Notes: generated from the sequence alone by a model not told the origin. A stretch of 64,000 nt of DNA from Cupriavidus cauae (GCF_008632125.1 NZ_VWRN01000074.1:34409-98408); one strand, 5' to 3'. Shown: positions 27,614 through 36,830, numbered from the stretch's first letter. A program made the numbers and translations.

Positions 27614-28648
27614 ATGCTCGTTCTCGGCATCGAATCCTCCTGTGACGAAACCGGCCTGGCCCTCTACGACACCGAGGCCGGCCTGCTCGCGCACGCGCTG
27701 CATTCGCAGATCGCGATGCACCGCGACTACGGCGGCGTGGTGCCGGAGCTGGCCTCGCGCGACCATATCCGCCGCGTGCTGCCGCTGCTGCAGCAGGTGC
27801 TGGACGAGGCCGGCCGCAAGCGCGGCGATATCGACGCGATCGCCTTCACGCAGGGCCCGGGCCTCGCCGGCGCGCTGCTGGTCGGCGCCTCGGTGGCCAA
27901 CGCGCTGGGATTCGCCCTCGATGTGCCGATGCTCGGCGTTCATCATCTGGAAGGCCATCTGCTGTCGCCGCTGCTGACGCCGAATCCGCCCGCCTTCCCC
28001 TTCGTCGCGCTGCTGGTATCGGGCGGCCATACGCAGCTGATGGAAGTGCGCGGCATCGGCGACTACGCGCTGCTCGGCGAGACGCTGGACGACGCCGCGG
28101 GCGAGGCCTTCGACAAGACCGCCAAGCTGCTCGGCCTGGGCTACCCCGGCGGGCCGGAAGTGTCGCGGCTGGCCGAGTTCGGCCTGCCGGGCGCCTACGA
28201 ACTGCCGCGGCCGATGCTGCATTCGGGCAATCTGGATTTCTCGTTCGCCGGCCTGAAGACCGCCGTGCTGACGCAGGCGCGCAAGCTCGGCAATATCTGC
28301 GAGCAGGATCGCGCCAACCTGGCGCGCGCCTTCGTCGACGCGATCGTCGATGTGCTCGCCGCCAAGTCGATGGCGGCGCTGAAGGTGACCGGCCACAAGC
28401 GGCTGGTGGTCGCCGGCGGCGTCGGCGCCAACCGCCAGTTGCGCGAACGGCTCGACGAGCTGGCGGCGAAGCGCCGCGCGCAGGTGTTCTATCCCGACCT
28501 CGCCTTCTGCACCGACAACGGCGCGATGATCGCCTTCGCCGGCGCGATGCGGCTGCAGGCCGCGCCGCAACTGGCGCAGCGCGAGTACGGCTACGGCGTC
28601 ACGCCGCGCTGGGATCTGTCGGATCTGCGGCTGCCTGCGGTGCAATGA
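27614..28648 (+). CDS. tsaD: TsaD, tRNA N6-threonylcarbamoyladenosine synthase subunit
   Basis: TsaD (Gcp) transfers threonylcarbamoyl to A37 of ANN-decoding tRNAs, acting with TsaB and TsaE. Starts MLVLGIESSCDETGLAL; the metal-binding motif HHLEGH is near residue 111; the nucleotide motif LLVSGGHTQL follows, then GEAFDKTAKLLGLGYPGG and GGVGANRQLR. 344 residues is the usual length. Its stop TGA begins a 12-bp tandem array. Confidence 0.97.
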   Translation: MLVLGIESSCDETGLALYDTEAGLLAHALHSQIAMHRDYGGVVPELASRDHIRRVLPLLQQVLDEAGRKRGDIDAIAFTQGPGLAGALLVGASVANALGFALDVPMLGVHHLEGHLLSPLLTPNPPAFPFVALLVSGGHTQLMEVRGIGDYALLGETLDDAAGEAFDKTAKLLGLGYPGGPEVSRLAEFGLPGAYELPRPMLHSGNLDFSFAGLKTAVLTQARKLGNICEQDRANLARAFVDAIVDVLAAKSMAALKVTGHKRLVVAGGVGANRQLRERLDELAAKRRAQVFYPDLAFCTDNGAMIAFAGAMRLQAAPQLAQREYGYGVTPRWDLSDLRLPAVQ

Positions 28649-28748
28649 GCGGCGCCATGTGCCAGGCCGTGCCATGAGCCGCGCCCTGACCTGCCCCGTG
28701 GCCCGCCCCATGACCCGCCCCATGACCCGCCCCATGACCCCCGCCTGA
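28646..28748 (+). repeat. 12-bp array anchored on the tsaD stop codon
   Basis: TGA at 28646 (tsaD stop), then, after one 5-bp phase slip, TGA at 28675, 28687, 28711, 28723, 28735 and 28746. The column at 28658 and 28699 has TGT and TGG. The best-kept unit is CATGACCCGCCC, repeated three to four times exactly. Confidence 0.8.
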
Positions 28749-28767
28749 ACCGCAGGGCGCATCAGCG

Positions 28768-28801
28768 AAAAAAAACGCCACCCGGCCGGGTGGCGTTTTT
28801 C
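28768..28801. terminator. Bidirectional terminator between tsaD and folE2
   Basis: AAAAACGCCACCCGG / CCGGGTGGCGTTTTT, a perfect 15-bp palindrome with A and T tails, between converging tsaD and folE2. Confidence 0.95.
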
Positions 28802-28827
28802 TTGGTGGGTGGCGACGAAAAGATCGC

Positions 28828-29643
28828 TCAGCCGGCCAGCTGGCTCACCCGCTTGTCGCGCTCGATCACCGCATACGCGCTGTGGTTGTGGATCGACTCG
28901 AAGTTCTCGGCTTCCAGCACATAGGCGACGATGCGCTCGTCGGCATTGAGCCGCATCGCGATGTCGCGCACCAGGTCCTCGACGAACTTCGGGTTCTCGT
29001 AGGCGCGCTCGGTCACGTACTTCTCGTCCGGGCGCTTGAGCAAACCCCACAGCTCGCAGGAGGCCTCTTCCTCGGCCATGCGGACCAGCGCCTCGATCGG
29101 CAGATCAGCCGCCAGCTCGACGCTCATCGTGATGTGCGAGCGCTGGTTGTGCGCGCCGTACTGCGAGATCTTCTTCGAGCACGGGCACAGGCTGGTGACC
29201 GGCACCAGCGCCTTCAGCCACACCCGGGTGACGCCGTCGCGCGCTTCGCCGATCAGCGTGACTTCGTAGTCCATCAGCGAAGCGACGCCCGACACCGGCG
29301 CGATCTTGTTGATGAAATACGGGAAGGTGACTTCGATACGGCCGGCCTGCGCTTCAAGGCGCTGCAGCATCTTGTCGAGCAGCGCGCGGAACGAGGCCAG
29401 GTCGAGCGGCTCGCGCTCGTCCTCGAGCAGCGCGACGAAGCGCGACATGTGCGTGCCCTTCTGGTCGGCGGGCAGATGCACGTCGAGGTTGAAGGTGCCG
29501 ACGGTCGGATGCACGCCCTGCGCGGTACGCGTCGTGAGCGGATAGCGCACGCCGCGCACACCCACGCGCTGGATCGGGATCTGGCGCGTGTCCAGGCTCG
29601 ATTGCACATCGGGCATCACGAAGGCCGGATTGATGTCATTCAT
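28828..29643 (-). CDS. folE2: GTP cyclohydrolase FolE2
   Basis: GTP cyclohydrolase IB, which makes dihydroneopterin triphosphate for folate and can replace zinc-dependent FolE. Family motifs are PTVGTFNLDVHLPADQKGTHMSR, ALVPVTSLCPCSKKIS with the metal-ligand Cys, and YGAHNQRSH. 271 residues, complete. In many bacteria folE2 is Zur-controlled; no obvious Zur box was seen in the 207-bp upstream gap. It lies downstream of dxs on the same strand. Confidence 0.96.
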   Translation of the reverse strand: MNDINPAFVMPDVQSSLDTRQIPIQRVGVRGVRYPLTTRTAQGVHPTVGTFNLDVHLPADQKGTHMSRFVALLEDEREPLDLASFRALLDKMLQRLEAQAGRIEVTFPYFINKIAPVSGVASLMDYEVTLIGEARDGVTRVWLKALVPVTSLCPCSKKISQYGAHNQRSHITMSVELAADLPIEALVRMAEEEASCELWGLLKRPDEKYVTERAYENPKFVEDLVRDIAMRLNADERIVAYVLEAENFESIHNHSAYAVIERDKRVSQLAG

Positions 29644-29801
29644 GACGGATTTCCTCGGTTTCCTTTACGGTCGCGGCATCTTCGCAGTCCACCTTGCCGC
29701 GCAACGAGTGTGAAACCACGGGCGCGCCGGAAAACACGGCGGCGCCAGCCCGCAGCTGCGAACACGAAACCCGCGATTCTAAGGGAATTCGGGTGATGCC
29801 G

Positions 29802-29832
29802 CCCGCACCGGGCCGACAGCGGCCGGTGCGGG
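29802..29832 (-). terminator. Hairpin after dxs
   Basis: CCCGCACCGG / CCGGTGCGGG, a perfect 10-bp stem, about 20 bp beyond the dxs stop. No U-tract follows, so termination may be partial, allowing some read-through into folE2. Confidence 0.5.
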
Positions 29833-29850
29833 TGCGTGGGAAGAACCCGC

Positions 29851-31788
29851 TCAGGCGGCCTTGGTTGCCGCGGCAGAGGCGGCGGTGGCGGCCGTGGCAG
29901 CGGGCGCCGCCAGGCCGAAACGTTCGCGCACCGAGCGTTCGATGCCGCCCGCGTCCAGGCCGCATTGCGACAGCAGGAAGGCGGGATCGCCGTGGTCGAT
30001 GAAGTGGTCCGGCAGGCCGAGCTGCAGCACCGGAATCTCGATGCCGGCCGCGGCCAGCGCCTCGAGCACCGCGCTGCCGGCGCCGCCCATCACCACGCCC
30101 TCTTCCACCGTGACGAGGTAGTCGTGCTCGCGCGCCAGCGTCTTGACCAGCTCCACATCGAGCGGCTTGACGAAGCGCATGTTGGCCACCGCGGCGTCAA
30201 GCTTGTCGGCCGCGCCGAGCGCGGGATGCAGCATCGAGCCGAACGCCAGCACGGCGACCCGCTGGCCGGCACGCGCGCCGCAGCTGCGCCGCATCTCGCC
30301 CTTGCCGACCGGCAGCGTCTCCAGGGTGGCCGCGGTCGCCACGCCCGGACCGGCGCCGCGCGGATAGCGCACCGCGGTCGGGCAGTCCTGCGCAAAGGCG
30401 GTGCTCAGCAGCTGGCGGCATTCGTTCTCGTCCGCCGGCGTCATCACCATCATGTTGGGGATGCAGCGCAGGTAGGCGATATCGTAGGCGCCCGCGTGGG
30501 TCGCGCCATCGGCGCCGACCAGGCCGGCGCGGTCCAGCGCGAACACCACCGGCAGGTTCTGCAGCGCGACGTCGTGGATCAGCTGGTCGTAGCCGCGCTG
30601 CAGGAAGGTCGAGTAGATCGCGACCACCGGCTTCAGGCCCTCGCAGGCCATGCCGCCGGCGAAGGTCACCGCATGCTGCTCGGCGATGCCCACGTCGTAG
30701 TAGCGGTCCGGGAAACGCTGTTCGAACTCGACCAGCCCCGAGCCCTCGCGCATCGCCGGCGTGATGCCGATCAGGCGCGGATCGGCCGCGGCCTGGTCGC
30801 ACAGCCATTCGCCGAACACCTGCGTATAGGTCTTGCGCGCCGGCTTGGCGGCCGGGCGGATGCCCTCGGCCGGATTGAACTTGCCGGGGCCGTGATACAG
30901 GATCGGGTCGGCCTCGGCCAGCTTGTAGCCCTGGCCCTTCTTGGTGACGACATGCAGGAACTGCGGGCCGGCGCCCTCGAGCGCGCGGCGGCGGATGTTC
31001 TGCAGCGTCGGCACCAGCGAATCGAGATCGTGGCCGTCGATCGGCCCGATGTAGTTGAAGCCGAATTCCTCGAACAGCGTGGCCGGCACCACCATGCCCT
31101 TCGCATGTTCCTCGAAGCGCTTGGCGAATTCGAGTACCGGCGGCGCGACCGACAGCACGCGCTCGATGCCCTTCTTGGTCGCGGCATAGAACTGCCCGCT
31201 CAGCAGGCGCGCCAGGTGCCGGTTCAGCGCGCCGACCGGCGGCGAGATCGACATGTCGTTGTCGTTGAGCACCACCACCAGCGGCAGGTCCTTGTAGACG
31301 CCGGCGTTGTTCATCGCCTCGAAGGCCATGCCGGCGGTCATCGCGCCGTCGCCGATCACCGCGATCGACACGCGCTGCTCGCCGAGCGTGCGCGCGCCGA
31401 GCGCCATGCCCAGCGCGGCCGAGATCGACGTCGACGAGTGCGCGGTGCCGAAGGTGTCGTACTCGCTTTCGCTGCGGCGGGGAAAGCCCGAGATGCCGTT
31501 CCACTGGCGCAGCGTGTTCATGCGCTCGCGCCGCCCGGTCAGGATCTTGTGCGGATAGCTCTGATGGCCGACGTCCCACACCAGGCGGTCCACCGGGGTG
31601 TCGAACACGTAGTGCAGCGCGATCGTCAGCTCGACCGTGCCGAGATTGGACGACAGATGGCCGCCGGTCTGCGAGACCGACTCCAGCACGAAGGCGCGCA
31701 GTTCGTCGGCCAGCGTGGTCAGCTGGCGGCGGTCGAGCTTGCGCAGGTCCGCGGGGTCGTCGATGGTATTGAGCAATGCGTAAGTCAT
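29851..31788 (-). CDS. dxs: 1-deoxy-D-xylulose-5-phosphate synthase
   Basis: Thiamine-diphosphate enzyme that commits pyruvate and glyceraldehyde 3-phosphate to the MEP isoprenoid pathway. ThDP motif VIGDGAMTAGMAFEAMNNAG; N-terminal HLSSNLGTVELTIALHYVF; transketolase domain RYYDVGIAEQHAVTFAGGMA with the catalytic Glu; GPIDGHDL. The Ala/Thr-rich last 20 residues extend beyond the usual end. I chose ATG 31788 (MTYALLNTIDDPADLRKL), giving 645 residues. Third gene of xseB-ispA-dxs. Confidence 0.97.
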   Translation of the reverse strand: MTYALLNTIDDPADLRKLDRRQLTTLADELRAFVLESVSQTGGHLSSNLGTVELTIALHYVFDTPVDRLVWDVGHQSYPHKILTGRRERMNTLRQWNGISGFPRRSESEYDTFGTAHSSTSISAALGMALGARTLGEQRVSIAVIGDGAMTAGMAFEAMNNAGVYKDLPLVVVLNDNDMSISPPVGALNRHLARLLSGQFYAATKKGIERVLSVAPPVLEFAKRFEEHAKGMVVPATLFEEFGFNYIGPIDGHDLDSLVPTLQNIRRRALEGAGPQFLHVVTKKGQGYKLAEADPILYHGPGKFNPAEGIRPAAKPARKTYTQVFGEWLCDQAAADPRLIGITPAMREGSGLVEFEQRFPDRYYDVGIAEQHAVTFAGGMACEGLKPVVAIYSTFLQRGYDQLIHDVALQNLPVVFALDRAGLVGADGATHAGAYDIAYLRCIPNMMVMTPADENECRQLLSTAFAQDCPTAVRYPRGAGPGVATAATLETLPVGKGEMRRSCGARAGQRVAVLAFGSMLHPALGAADKLDAAVANMRFVKPLDVELVKTLAREHDYLVTVEEGVVMGGAGSAVLEALAAAGIEIPVLQLGLPDHFIDHGDPAFLLSQCGLDAGGIERSVRERFGLAAPAATAATAASAAATKAA

Positions 31789-31859
31789 GGTATCCGTCCT
31801 GCCGCCGGATTCTCCCGTCCGGCTCGTCGTTTTACGGCGATCGGTCGCGCGGCGCGCAG

Positions 31860-32744
31860 TCAATGCGTGCGCAGCACGATCAGGTCGGCCAGGTCCGCCA
31901 GTCTTGCCGCGGGGGCGCCGAAATCGCCCAGCGCCTTGCGCGCGTCGTCGCGCAGCCGGGCGGCCAGTTCGCGAGCCGCATCCAGGCCCAGCAGCGACAC
32001 ATAGGTGGGCTTGTGCTGCTCGGCATCCTTGCCGGCGGTCTTGCCCAGTGTGGCGGTATCGGCGGTAACGTCCAGAATATCGTCTACCACCTGGAACGCC
32101 AAACCGATCGCGGCGGCGTAGCGGTCCAGCGCCGCCAGTCCGGCCTCGTCGATGCGGCCGCACAGCGCGCCCATGCGGATGCTCGCGCGCAGCAACGCGC
32201 CGGTCTTCATCCGGTGCATCGTTTCGAGCTGGTCCAGCGACATCGCCTGGCCGACATGCTGCAGGTCGATCGCCTGGCCACCGGCCATGCCGATCGAGCC
32301 CGAGGCGCGCGCCAGTTCGCCGACCAGCCGCAGCCGCGCGGCGGGTTCGAGCGCGTCGGTCTCGGCCAGCACGATGAAGGCCTGGGTCTGCAGCGCATCG
32401 CCGACCAGCAGCGCGGTGGCCTCGTCATAGGCCTTGTGCACGGTCGGCCGGCCACGGCGCAGGTCGTCGTCGTCCATGCACGGCATGTCGTCGTGCACGA
32501 GGGAATACGCGTGGATCATCTCGACGGCGCAGGCCGCGGCATCGCAGGCCCGCGGGTCGGCGCCGCCAACCTCGCCCGCCGCATGGACCAGCAGCGGGCG
32601 CACCCGCTTGCCGCCGCCCATCGCCGCGTAGCGCATCGCCTCGTGCAGCCTTGCCGGCAGGCGGTCCGCCGCCGGCAGCGCGGCCGCCAGCGCCGCCTCG
32701 GTACGGGCGGCGCGGTCCTGCATCCATTGCGCGAAGGCGGTCAT
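31860..32744 (-). CDS. ispA: Polyprenyl synthetase (farnesyl diphosphate synthase, IspA)
   Basis: Condenses IPP with DMAPP and GPP to farnesyl diphosphate. First aspartate-rich motif DDMPCMDDDDLRRG at about residue 85, second motif DDILD at about residue 215, with GKRVRPLLV and KTGALLRASI as further landmarks. 294 residues, complete. ATG 32744 overlaps the xseB stop by 4 bp (ATGA), indicating translational coupling. It is 71 bp upstream of dxs. Confidence 0.96.
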   Translation of the reverse strand: MTAFAQWMQDRAARTEAALAAALPAADRLPARLHEAMRYAAMGGGKRVRPLLVHAAGEVGGADPRACDAAACAVEMIHAYSLVHDDMPCMDDDDLRRGRPTVHKAYDEATALLVGDALQTQAFIVLAETDALEPAARLRLVGELARASGSIGMAGGQAIDLQHVGQAMSLDQLETMHRMKTGALLRASIRMGALCGRIDEAGLAALDRYAAAIGLAFQVVDDILDVTADTATLGKTAGKDAEQHKPTYVSLLGLDAARELAARLRDDARKALGDFGAPAARLADLADLIVLRTH

Positions 32745-33025
32745 TCGGTCTCTGCCTGGCTGCCCGGCTCGGCCAGGGGCTTGAGGGTATCGCCCTCGAG
32801 CACCTTGACCTGCTGCTCGATGCGCTCGAGCATCTGCTGGCAATACTTGACCAGTTCGGCACCGCGCCGGTAGGCCGCCAGCGATTCCTCCAGCGGCAGG
32901 GCCCCGCTTTCCATGCTGGTGACCAGCGCTTCGAGCTCGGCCATGGCGGCCTCGTACGAGGCCGGCGGCGCGCTGGTGGGGACCTGGTCGCCGTCGCCGG
33001 CAGGCACGGTGTTTGTCTTTGGCAT
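32741..33025 (-). CDS. xseB: Exodeoxyribonuclease VII small subunit
   Basis: A 94-residue XseB, partner of XseA in the single-strand-specific exonuclease VII. Conserved core: SYEAAMAELEALVTSMESGALPLEESLAAYRRGAELVKYCQQMLERIEQQVKVLE. The ATG at 33025 (MPKTNTVPAG) gives a short Pro/Thr-rich N-tail; a longer frame to 33190 crosses the promoter and is unlikely. First gene of the xseB-ispA-dxs operon. Confidence 0.95.
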   Translation of the reverse strand: MPKTNTVPAGDGDQVPTSAPPASYEAAMAELEALVTSMESGALPLEESLAAYRRGAELVKYCQQMLERIEQQVKVLEGDTLKPLAEPGSQAETE

Positions 33026-33142
33026 AAAGGGGATTCGATCCAGAAACCGCGATTTTACGGCAAATCGCCGCGGCCAAGCCCGATCCGATGGAGGGGGCCG
33101 GCGCGGCCCGGCCGGCACGCCCATAGCCGGCATGTCGCTGTG

Positions 33143-33172
33143 AGCATAAATCGCCACATTATGGCCGCCCAA
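33143..33172 (-). promoter_or_regulatory. Probable sigma-70 promoter of xseB-ispA-dxs
   Basis: On the minus strand TTGGGC (33167-33172) and TATGCT (33143-33148) stand 18 bp apart, about 115 bp before the xseB start. It is the best promoter match in this gap. Confidence 0.45.
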
Positions 33173-33365
33173 TGTTCGCGGTCGCGCCAAAAAGGCAAAA
33201 AAATCAGGCCCTTATCCCGGGGGTGGGGTACAATCCCCGGTTCGTCAGCGAAAACCGCGGCACCACGCCCCGGGGCTCAGGGTCTGACTGTCTTTCCCAT
33301 ATCGATTTCAATTTCGATGGTTGGGTTGTTCACTGCTTTCGCCTGTTTATTAGGGAGTGGGGATA
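33173..33365 (+). promoter_or_regulatory. Upstream region of the Rieske oxygenase gene
   Basis: The gap holds a candidate -10 TACAAT at 33229-33234 inside a GGGGTACAATCCCC mini-palindrome, without a good -35. A ribosome binding site AGGGAG lies at 33350-33355, before both the GTG at 33357 and the chosen ATG at 33366. Confidence 0.4.
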
Positions 33366-34469
33366 ATGTCCAATCTCAGCACCGCGCTGAAGCTTGCGCC
33401 GGCTGATACACAGCTGCCCGTCCGTGCGTACTTCGACGAGGCCTTGCATCAACAGGAACTGGATCTGCTGTTCAAGAAGGGCCCCGGTTATGTCGGCCAC
33501 GCGCTGATGGTGCCCGAAGTCGGCGACTACCATACGCTGGCCGCCGAGGAAGAGGGCCGCATGCTGGTGCGCAATCCGGAGGGCATCGAACTGATGTCCA
33601 ACGTCTGCCGCCACCGCCAGGCCATCATGCTGAACGGCCGCGGCAACGCCTCCAACATCGTCTGCCCGCTGCACCGCTGGACCTACGATCTGAAGGGCGA
33701 GCTGCTCGGCGCGCCGCATTTCGCCCAGCAGCCCTGCCTGCATCTGAAACGTTCGCCGCTGCAGAACTGGAACGGCCTGCTGTTCGAAGGCGAGCGCGAT
33801 GTGCGCGCCGATCTCGCGCGCCTGGGCGTCTCGCAGGACCTGAACTTCGACGGCTACATGCTCGACCATGTCGAGGTCCACGACTGCGACTACAACTGGA
33901 AGACCTTCATCGAGGTCTATCTCGAGGACTACCACGTCGTGCCCTTCCACCCGGGCCTGGGCAGCTTCGTGTCCTGCGACGACCTGAAGTGGGAGTTCGG
34001 CGAGTGGTACAGCGTGCAGACCGTGGGCCTGCACGCCGGCCTGAAGCGCCCCGGCAGCGCGACCTACCAGAAGTGGCACGACGCCGTGCTGCGCTTCAAC
34101 AACGGCGAGCTGCCCAAGCATGGCGCGATCTGGCTGACCTACTACCCGAACGTGATGGTCGAGTGGTACCCCAACGTGCTGGTCATCTCGACGCTGCACC
34201 CGATGGGCCCGCGCAAGACCCGCAACGTGGTCGAGTTCTACTACCCCGAGGAAATCGTGCTGTTCGAGCGCGAGTTCGTCGAGGCCGAGCGGGCCGCCTA
34301 TATGGAGACCTGCGTCGAGGACGACGAGATCGCCGAGCGCATGGATGCCGGCCGGCTGGCGCTGATGAAGCGCGGCGACAACGAGGTCGGCCCGTACCAG
34401 TCGCCGATGGAAGACGGCATGCAGCACTTCCACGAGTGGTATCGGCGCGCGATGGGACCGGCGGCCTGA
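33366..34469 (+). CDS. Rieske 2Fe-2S ring-hydroxylating oxygenase, alpha subunit type
   Basis: A 367-residue Rieske non-heme iron oxygenase. The Rieske cluster motifs are CRHRQ near residue 82 and CPLHRW near residue 100 (C-x-H...C-x2-H). The mononuclear iron site is in NWKTFIEVYLEDYHVVPFHPGL (Asp, two His). Such proteins occur beside xseB-ispA-dxs in Burkholderiales, but no reductase or ferredoxin gene is adjacent and the substrate is unknown. ATG 33366 is preferred over GTG 33357 by spacing to AGGGAG. Confidence 0.92.
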   Translation: MSNLSTALKLAPADTQLPVRAYFDEALHQQELDLLFKKGPGYVGHALMVPEVGDYHTLAAEEEGRMLVRNPEGIELMSNVCRHRQAIMLNGRGNASNIVCPLHRWTYDLKGELLGAPHFAQQPCLHLKRSPLQNWNGLLFEGERDVRADLARLGVSQDLNFDGYMLDHVEVHDCDYNWKTFIEVYLEDYHVVPFHPGLGSFVSCDDLKWEFGEWYSVQTVGLHAGLKRPGSATYQKWHDAVLRFNNGELPKHGAIWLTYYPNVMVEWYPNVLVISTLHPMGPRKTRNVVEFYYPEEIVLFEREFVEAERAAYMETCVEDDEIAERMDAGRLALMKRGDNEVGPYQSPMEDGMQHFHEWYRRAMGPAA

Positions 34470-34493
34470 GCGCCGGCCCCGGCCCTGCCTGAG

Positions 34494-34519
34494 ACGGACC
34501 GCCACGGCGGTCCGTTTTT
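34494..34519 (+). terminator. Rho-independent terminator after the Rieske gene
   Basis: ACGGACCGCC-AC-GGCGGTCCGT is a perfect 10-bp stem followed by TTTTT. Confidence 0.93.
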
Positions 34520-34660
34520 CATTGGCGCGGACGCGGGCGTCGCTGCGTCGTACACTGCCTCGCACGCCACACATCGCCTCAACCGCCGCCTCGCACGCCC
34601 CCTGGTGCGCCGCCCGGCACGCCGCTTCGCACACTCCTGGGCGATGACCGCGCATCCGCT

Positions 34661-34689
34661 TTGGTGCATTGCATCAGCACTGCTACAAT
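34661..34689 (+). promoter_or_regulatory. Sigma-70 promoter of the DMT transporter gene
   Basis: TTGGTG (34661-34666), 17-bp spacer, TACAAT (34684-34689). The predicted start near 34696 leaves a leader of about 100 nt before ATG 34799. This is one of the best promoter matches in the window. Confidence 0.65.
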
Positions 34690-34798
34690 CGGCTCGCCCA
34701 AGCGGCTGTCACCTCACTTGCCGCCCGGCACGCTGCCGCGCCGATTGGCGCCGCGCCGCGGTTCCCGACCTTCCCCGCTGTCCTCGCCTTTCCTCGCC

Positions 34799-35719
34799 AT
34801 GCAATCGCTCTGGATGCTGTTCGCCGCCTTCTCGTTCTCGTTGATGGGGGTGGGCGTCAAGCTGGCTTCCGAGATGTACACCACCGGCGAGATCGTGTTC
34901 TACCGCAGCATGATCAGCATGCTGATCATCTGGGCGATCCTTGCCTCCAGCGGCATCTCGGTGCGCACGCCCCATATGACCACGCATATCAAGCGCAGCC
35001 TGTTCGGCGTGACCGCGCTGATGCTGTGGTTCACCTCGATCAGCCTGCTGCCGCTGGCCACCGCGATGACGCTGAACTACATGTCGCCGGTCTGGATCGC
35101 GCTGATCGTCGGCGCCGGCGCGGCGCTGGCCGGCACCGCTGGCGGTGCGGACCGCAAGCTGATCGGCGCGATCGTGATGTCGTTCGCCGGCGTGATCTGC
35201 CTGCTGCAGCCTTCCGTCGGCAAGGACCAGCTGACCGGCGGCCTGGTCGGGCTGATCTCGGGCATGTTCACGGCGCTGGCCTATGTCGAGGTGCGGCAGC
35301 TCGGCCAGCTGGGCGAGCCCGAAGGCCGCATCGTGTTCTATTTCTCGCTGGTCGGCACGCTGGCGGGGGTGGTCTGGATGATGTTCTCGGGCGTCAGCAG
35401 CCACACCTGGCACGGCGCCGGCCTGCTGCTGGGCATCGGCATCCTGGCCACCCTGGGCCAGACCGCGATGACGCGGGCCTACAAGCGCGGCAACACGCTG
35501 CTGACCGCCAACCTGCAGTACGCCGGCATCGTGTTCTCCAGCCTGTGGGGCATGATGATCTGGAACGACGCGCTGAACTGGCTGTCGTGGCTCGGCATGG
35601 GCCTGATCATCGCCAGCGGCATCGCCACCACGCTGACCCGCGCGCGCGAGAGCACCAGCCAGCCGACGGCGGCGACGCCGGTCAAGTCGGCCGAGGCGGA
35701 GGTGCATCCCGAGGTGTAG
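34799..35719 (+). CDS. DMT-superfamily (EamA) transporter
   Basis: A 306-residue inner-membrane protein with about ten hydrophobic helices in two EamA repeats (e.g. LWMLFAAFSFSLMGVGVKLA, ALMLWFTSISLLPLATAMTL, AGIVFSSLWGMMIWNDAL). Members export amino acids or other metabolites; the substrate is not predictable. Start ATG 34799 begins directly at the first helix. A good promoter is at 34661-34689. The C-terminal 25 residues are hydrophilic. Confidence 0.92.
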   Translation: MQSLWMLFAAFSFSLMGVGVKLASEMYTTGEIVFYRSMISMLIIWAILASSGISVRTPHMTTHIKRSLFGVTALMLWFTSISLLPLATAMTLNYMSPVWIALIVGAGAALAGTAGGADRKLIGAIVMSFAGVICLLQPSVGKDQLTGGLVGLISGMFTALAYVEVRQLGQLGEPEGRIVFYFSLVGTLAGVVWMMFSGVSSHTWHGAGLLLGIGILATLGQTAMTRAYKRGNTLLTANLQYAGIVFSSLWGMMIWNDALNWLSWLGMGLIIASGIATTLTRARESTSQPTAATPVKSAEAEVHPEV

Positions 35720-35797
35720 GCCCCTCGGCGTGGCACTCCCCTCGGGGAAGTCGCGGTCGTTCCGGGACGGCGAACGCCGCCCCCCTCTCCCCGGCCC

Positions 35798-35815
35798 TCT
35801 CCCGCAAGCGGGAGA
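35798..35815. repeat. Small palindromic repeat, possible terminator
   Basis: TCTCCCGC-AA-GCGGGAGA, a perfect 8-bp stem embedded in a CCCTCTCC context. This form recurs widely in G+C-rich proteobacterial intergenic DNA. It lies in the 232-bp DMT-rhodanese gap, where I see nothing else. Confidence 0.5.
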
Positions 35816-35951
35816 ACGCCCCGCGCAAGCCGGCATGGCGCGCGCGCAGGCTGGCCCGCTCCGCGTCAGCCTCGGCCCGATAGCGGCAGACGCCACTTTC
35901 GGCGATCATCGGAATTCCTCGACGATCCGTCGCCACTAGACAGGTTTTACG

Positions 35952-36830
35952 ATGCCCCAAGCCGTTTGGACCACGCTGATCTCCTGCGCCGACCTGCATG
36001 CGCTGCGCCAGGATCCGGGCCGGCACAGCGTGCTGATCGATTGCTCCTTCGACCTGACCGATCCCGCCGCCGGCCGCGAGGCCTACCACCAGAGCCATCT
36101 GCCCGGCGCCTTCTACCTGCATCTGGACAACGAGCTGTCGGGCGAGAAGACCGGCAGCAACGGCCGCCATCCGCTGCCCGATGCCGATGCGCTGACGGCG
36201 CGCCTGCGCGCGCTCGGCGTCAACGACGACACCCAGGTGGTGGTCTACGACGCCCAGGGCGGCATGTACGCCGCGCGGGCCTGGTGGCTGCTGCGCTGGA
36301 TCGGCCATCAGGCGGTGGCCGTGCTCGACGGCGGCAAGCAGGCCTGGGTCGCCGCCGGCCTGCCGCTGGAGAGCGGCACCACGCCGGAGCCGGAGGCATT
36401 GGCAGGCGGCAACCTGACCCGCCGCCCTTCGCTGGTCGGCACGGTCGACGCCGATACCCTGATGGCCAATCTGCAGTCGCCGACGCGGCTGGTGGTCGAT
36501 GCCCGCGCGCCCGATCGCTTCCGCGGCGAGAACGAGACGCTGGACCCGGTCGGCGGCCATATTCCCGGCGCGGTCAACCGCTGCTTCAAGGACAATCTGC
36601 AGCCCGACGGCCGCTTCAAGCCCGCCGAGGCGCTGCGCGGCGAATTCGGCGGCGTGCTGGGCGCGACGCCAGCGGAGCGCGCGGTGATGCAGTGCGGCTC
36701 CGGTGTCACCGCCTGCCACAATCTGCTGGCGCTGGAAGTGGCGGGACTGCCGGGCGCGGCGCTCTACCCCGGTTCGTGGAGCGAGTGGTGCGCCGATCCG
36801 GCGCGGCCGGTCGCCACCGGGGACCGGTAG
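35952..36830 (+). CDS. Two-domain rhodanese sulfurtransferase (3-mercaptopyruvate/thiosulfate type)
   Basis: A 292-residue sulfurtransferase with an inactive N-terminal and an active C-terminal rhodanese domain. The catalytic loop is CGSGVTA near residue 247, the form typical of mercaptopyruvate sulfurtransferase; LVVDARAPDRFRGENE and HIPGAVN are further landmarks. It moves sulfur from mercaptopyruvate or thiosulfate to thiophilic acceptors. Its TAG stop is the first copy in a 39-bp tandem array. Confidence 0.93.
   Translation: MPQAVWTTLISCADLHALRQDPGRHSVLIDCSFDLTDPAAGREAYHQSHLPGAFYLHLDNELSGEKTGSNGRHPLPDADALTARLRALGVNDDTQVVVYDAQGGMYAARAWWLLRWIGHQAVAVLDGGKQAWVAAGLPLESGTTPEPEALAGGNLTRRPSLVGTVDADTLMANLQSPTRLVVDARAPDRFRGENETLDPVGGHIPGAVNRCFKDNLQPDGRFKPAEALRGEFGGVLGATPAERAVMQCGSGVTACHNLLALEVAGLPGAALYPGSWSEWCADPARPVATGDR

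Noticed and set aside
29644..29801. Riboswitch or Zur operator before folE2
   Set aside because: No conserved riboswitch core or Zur palindrome could be recognised.
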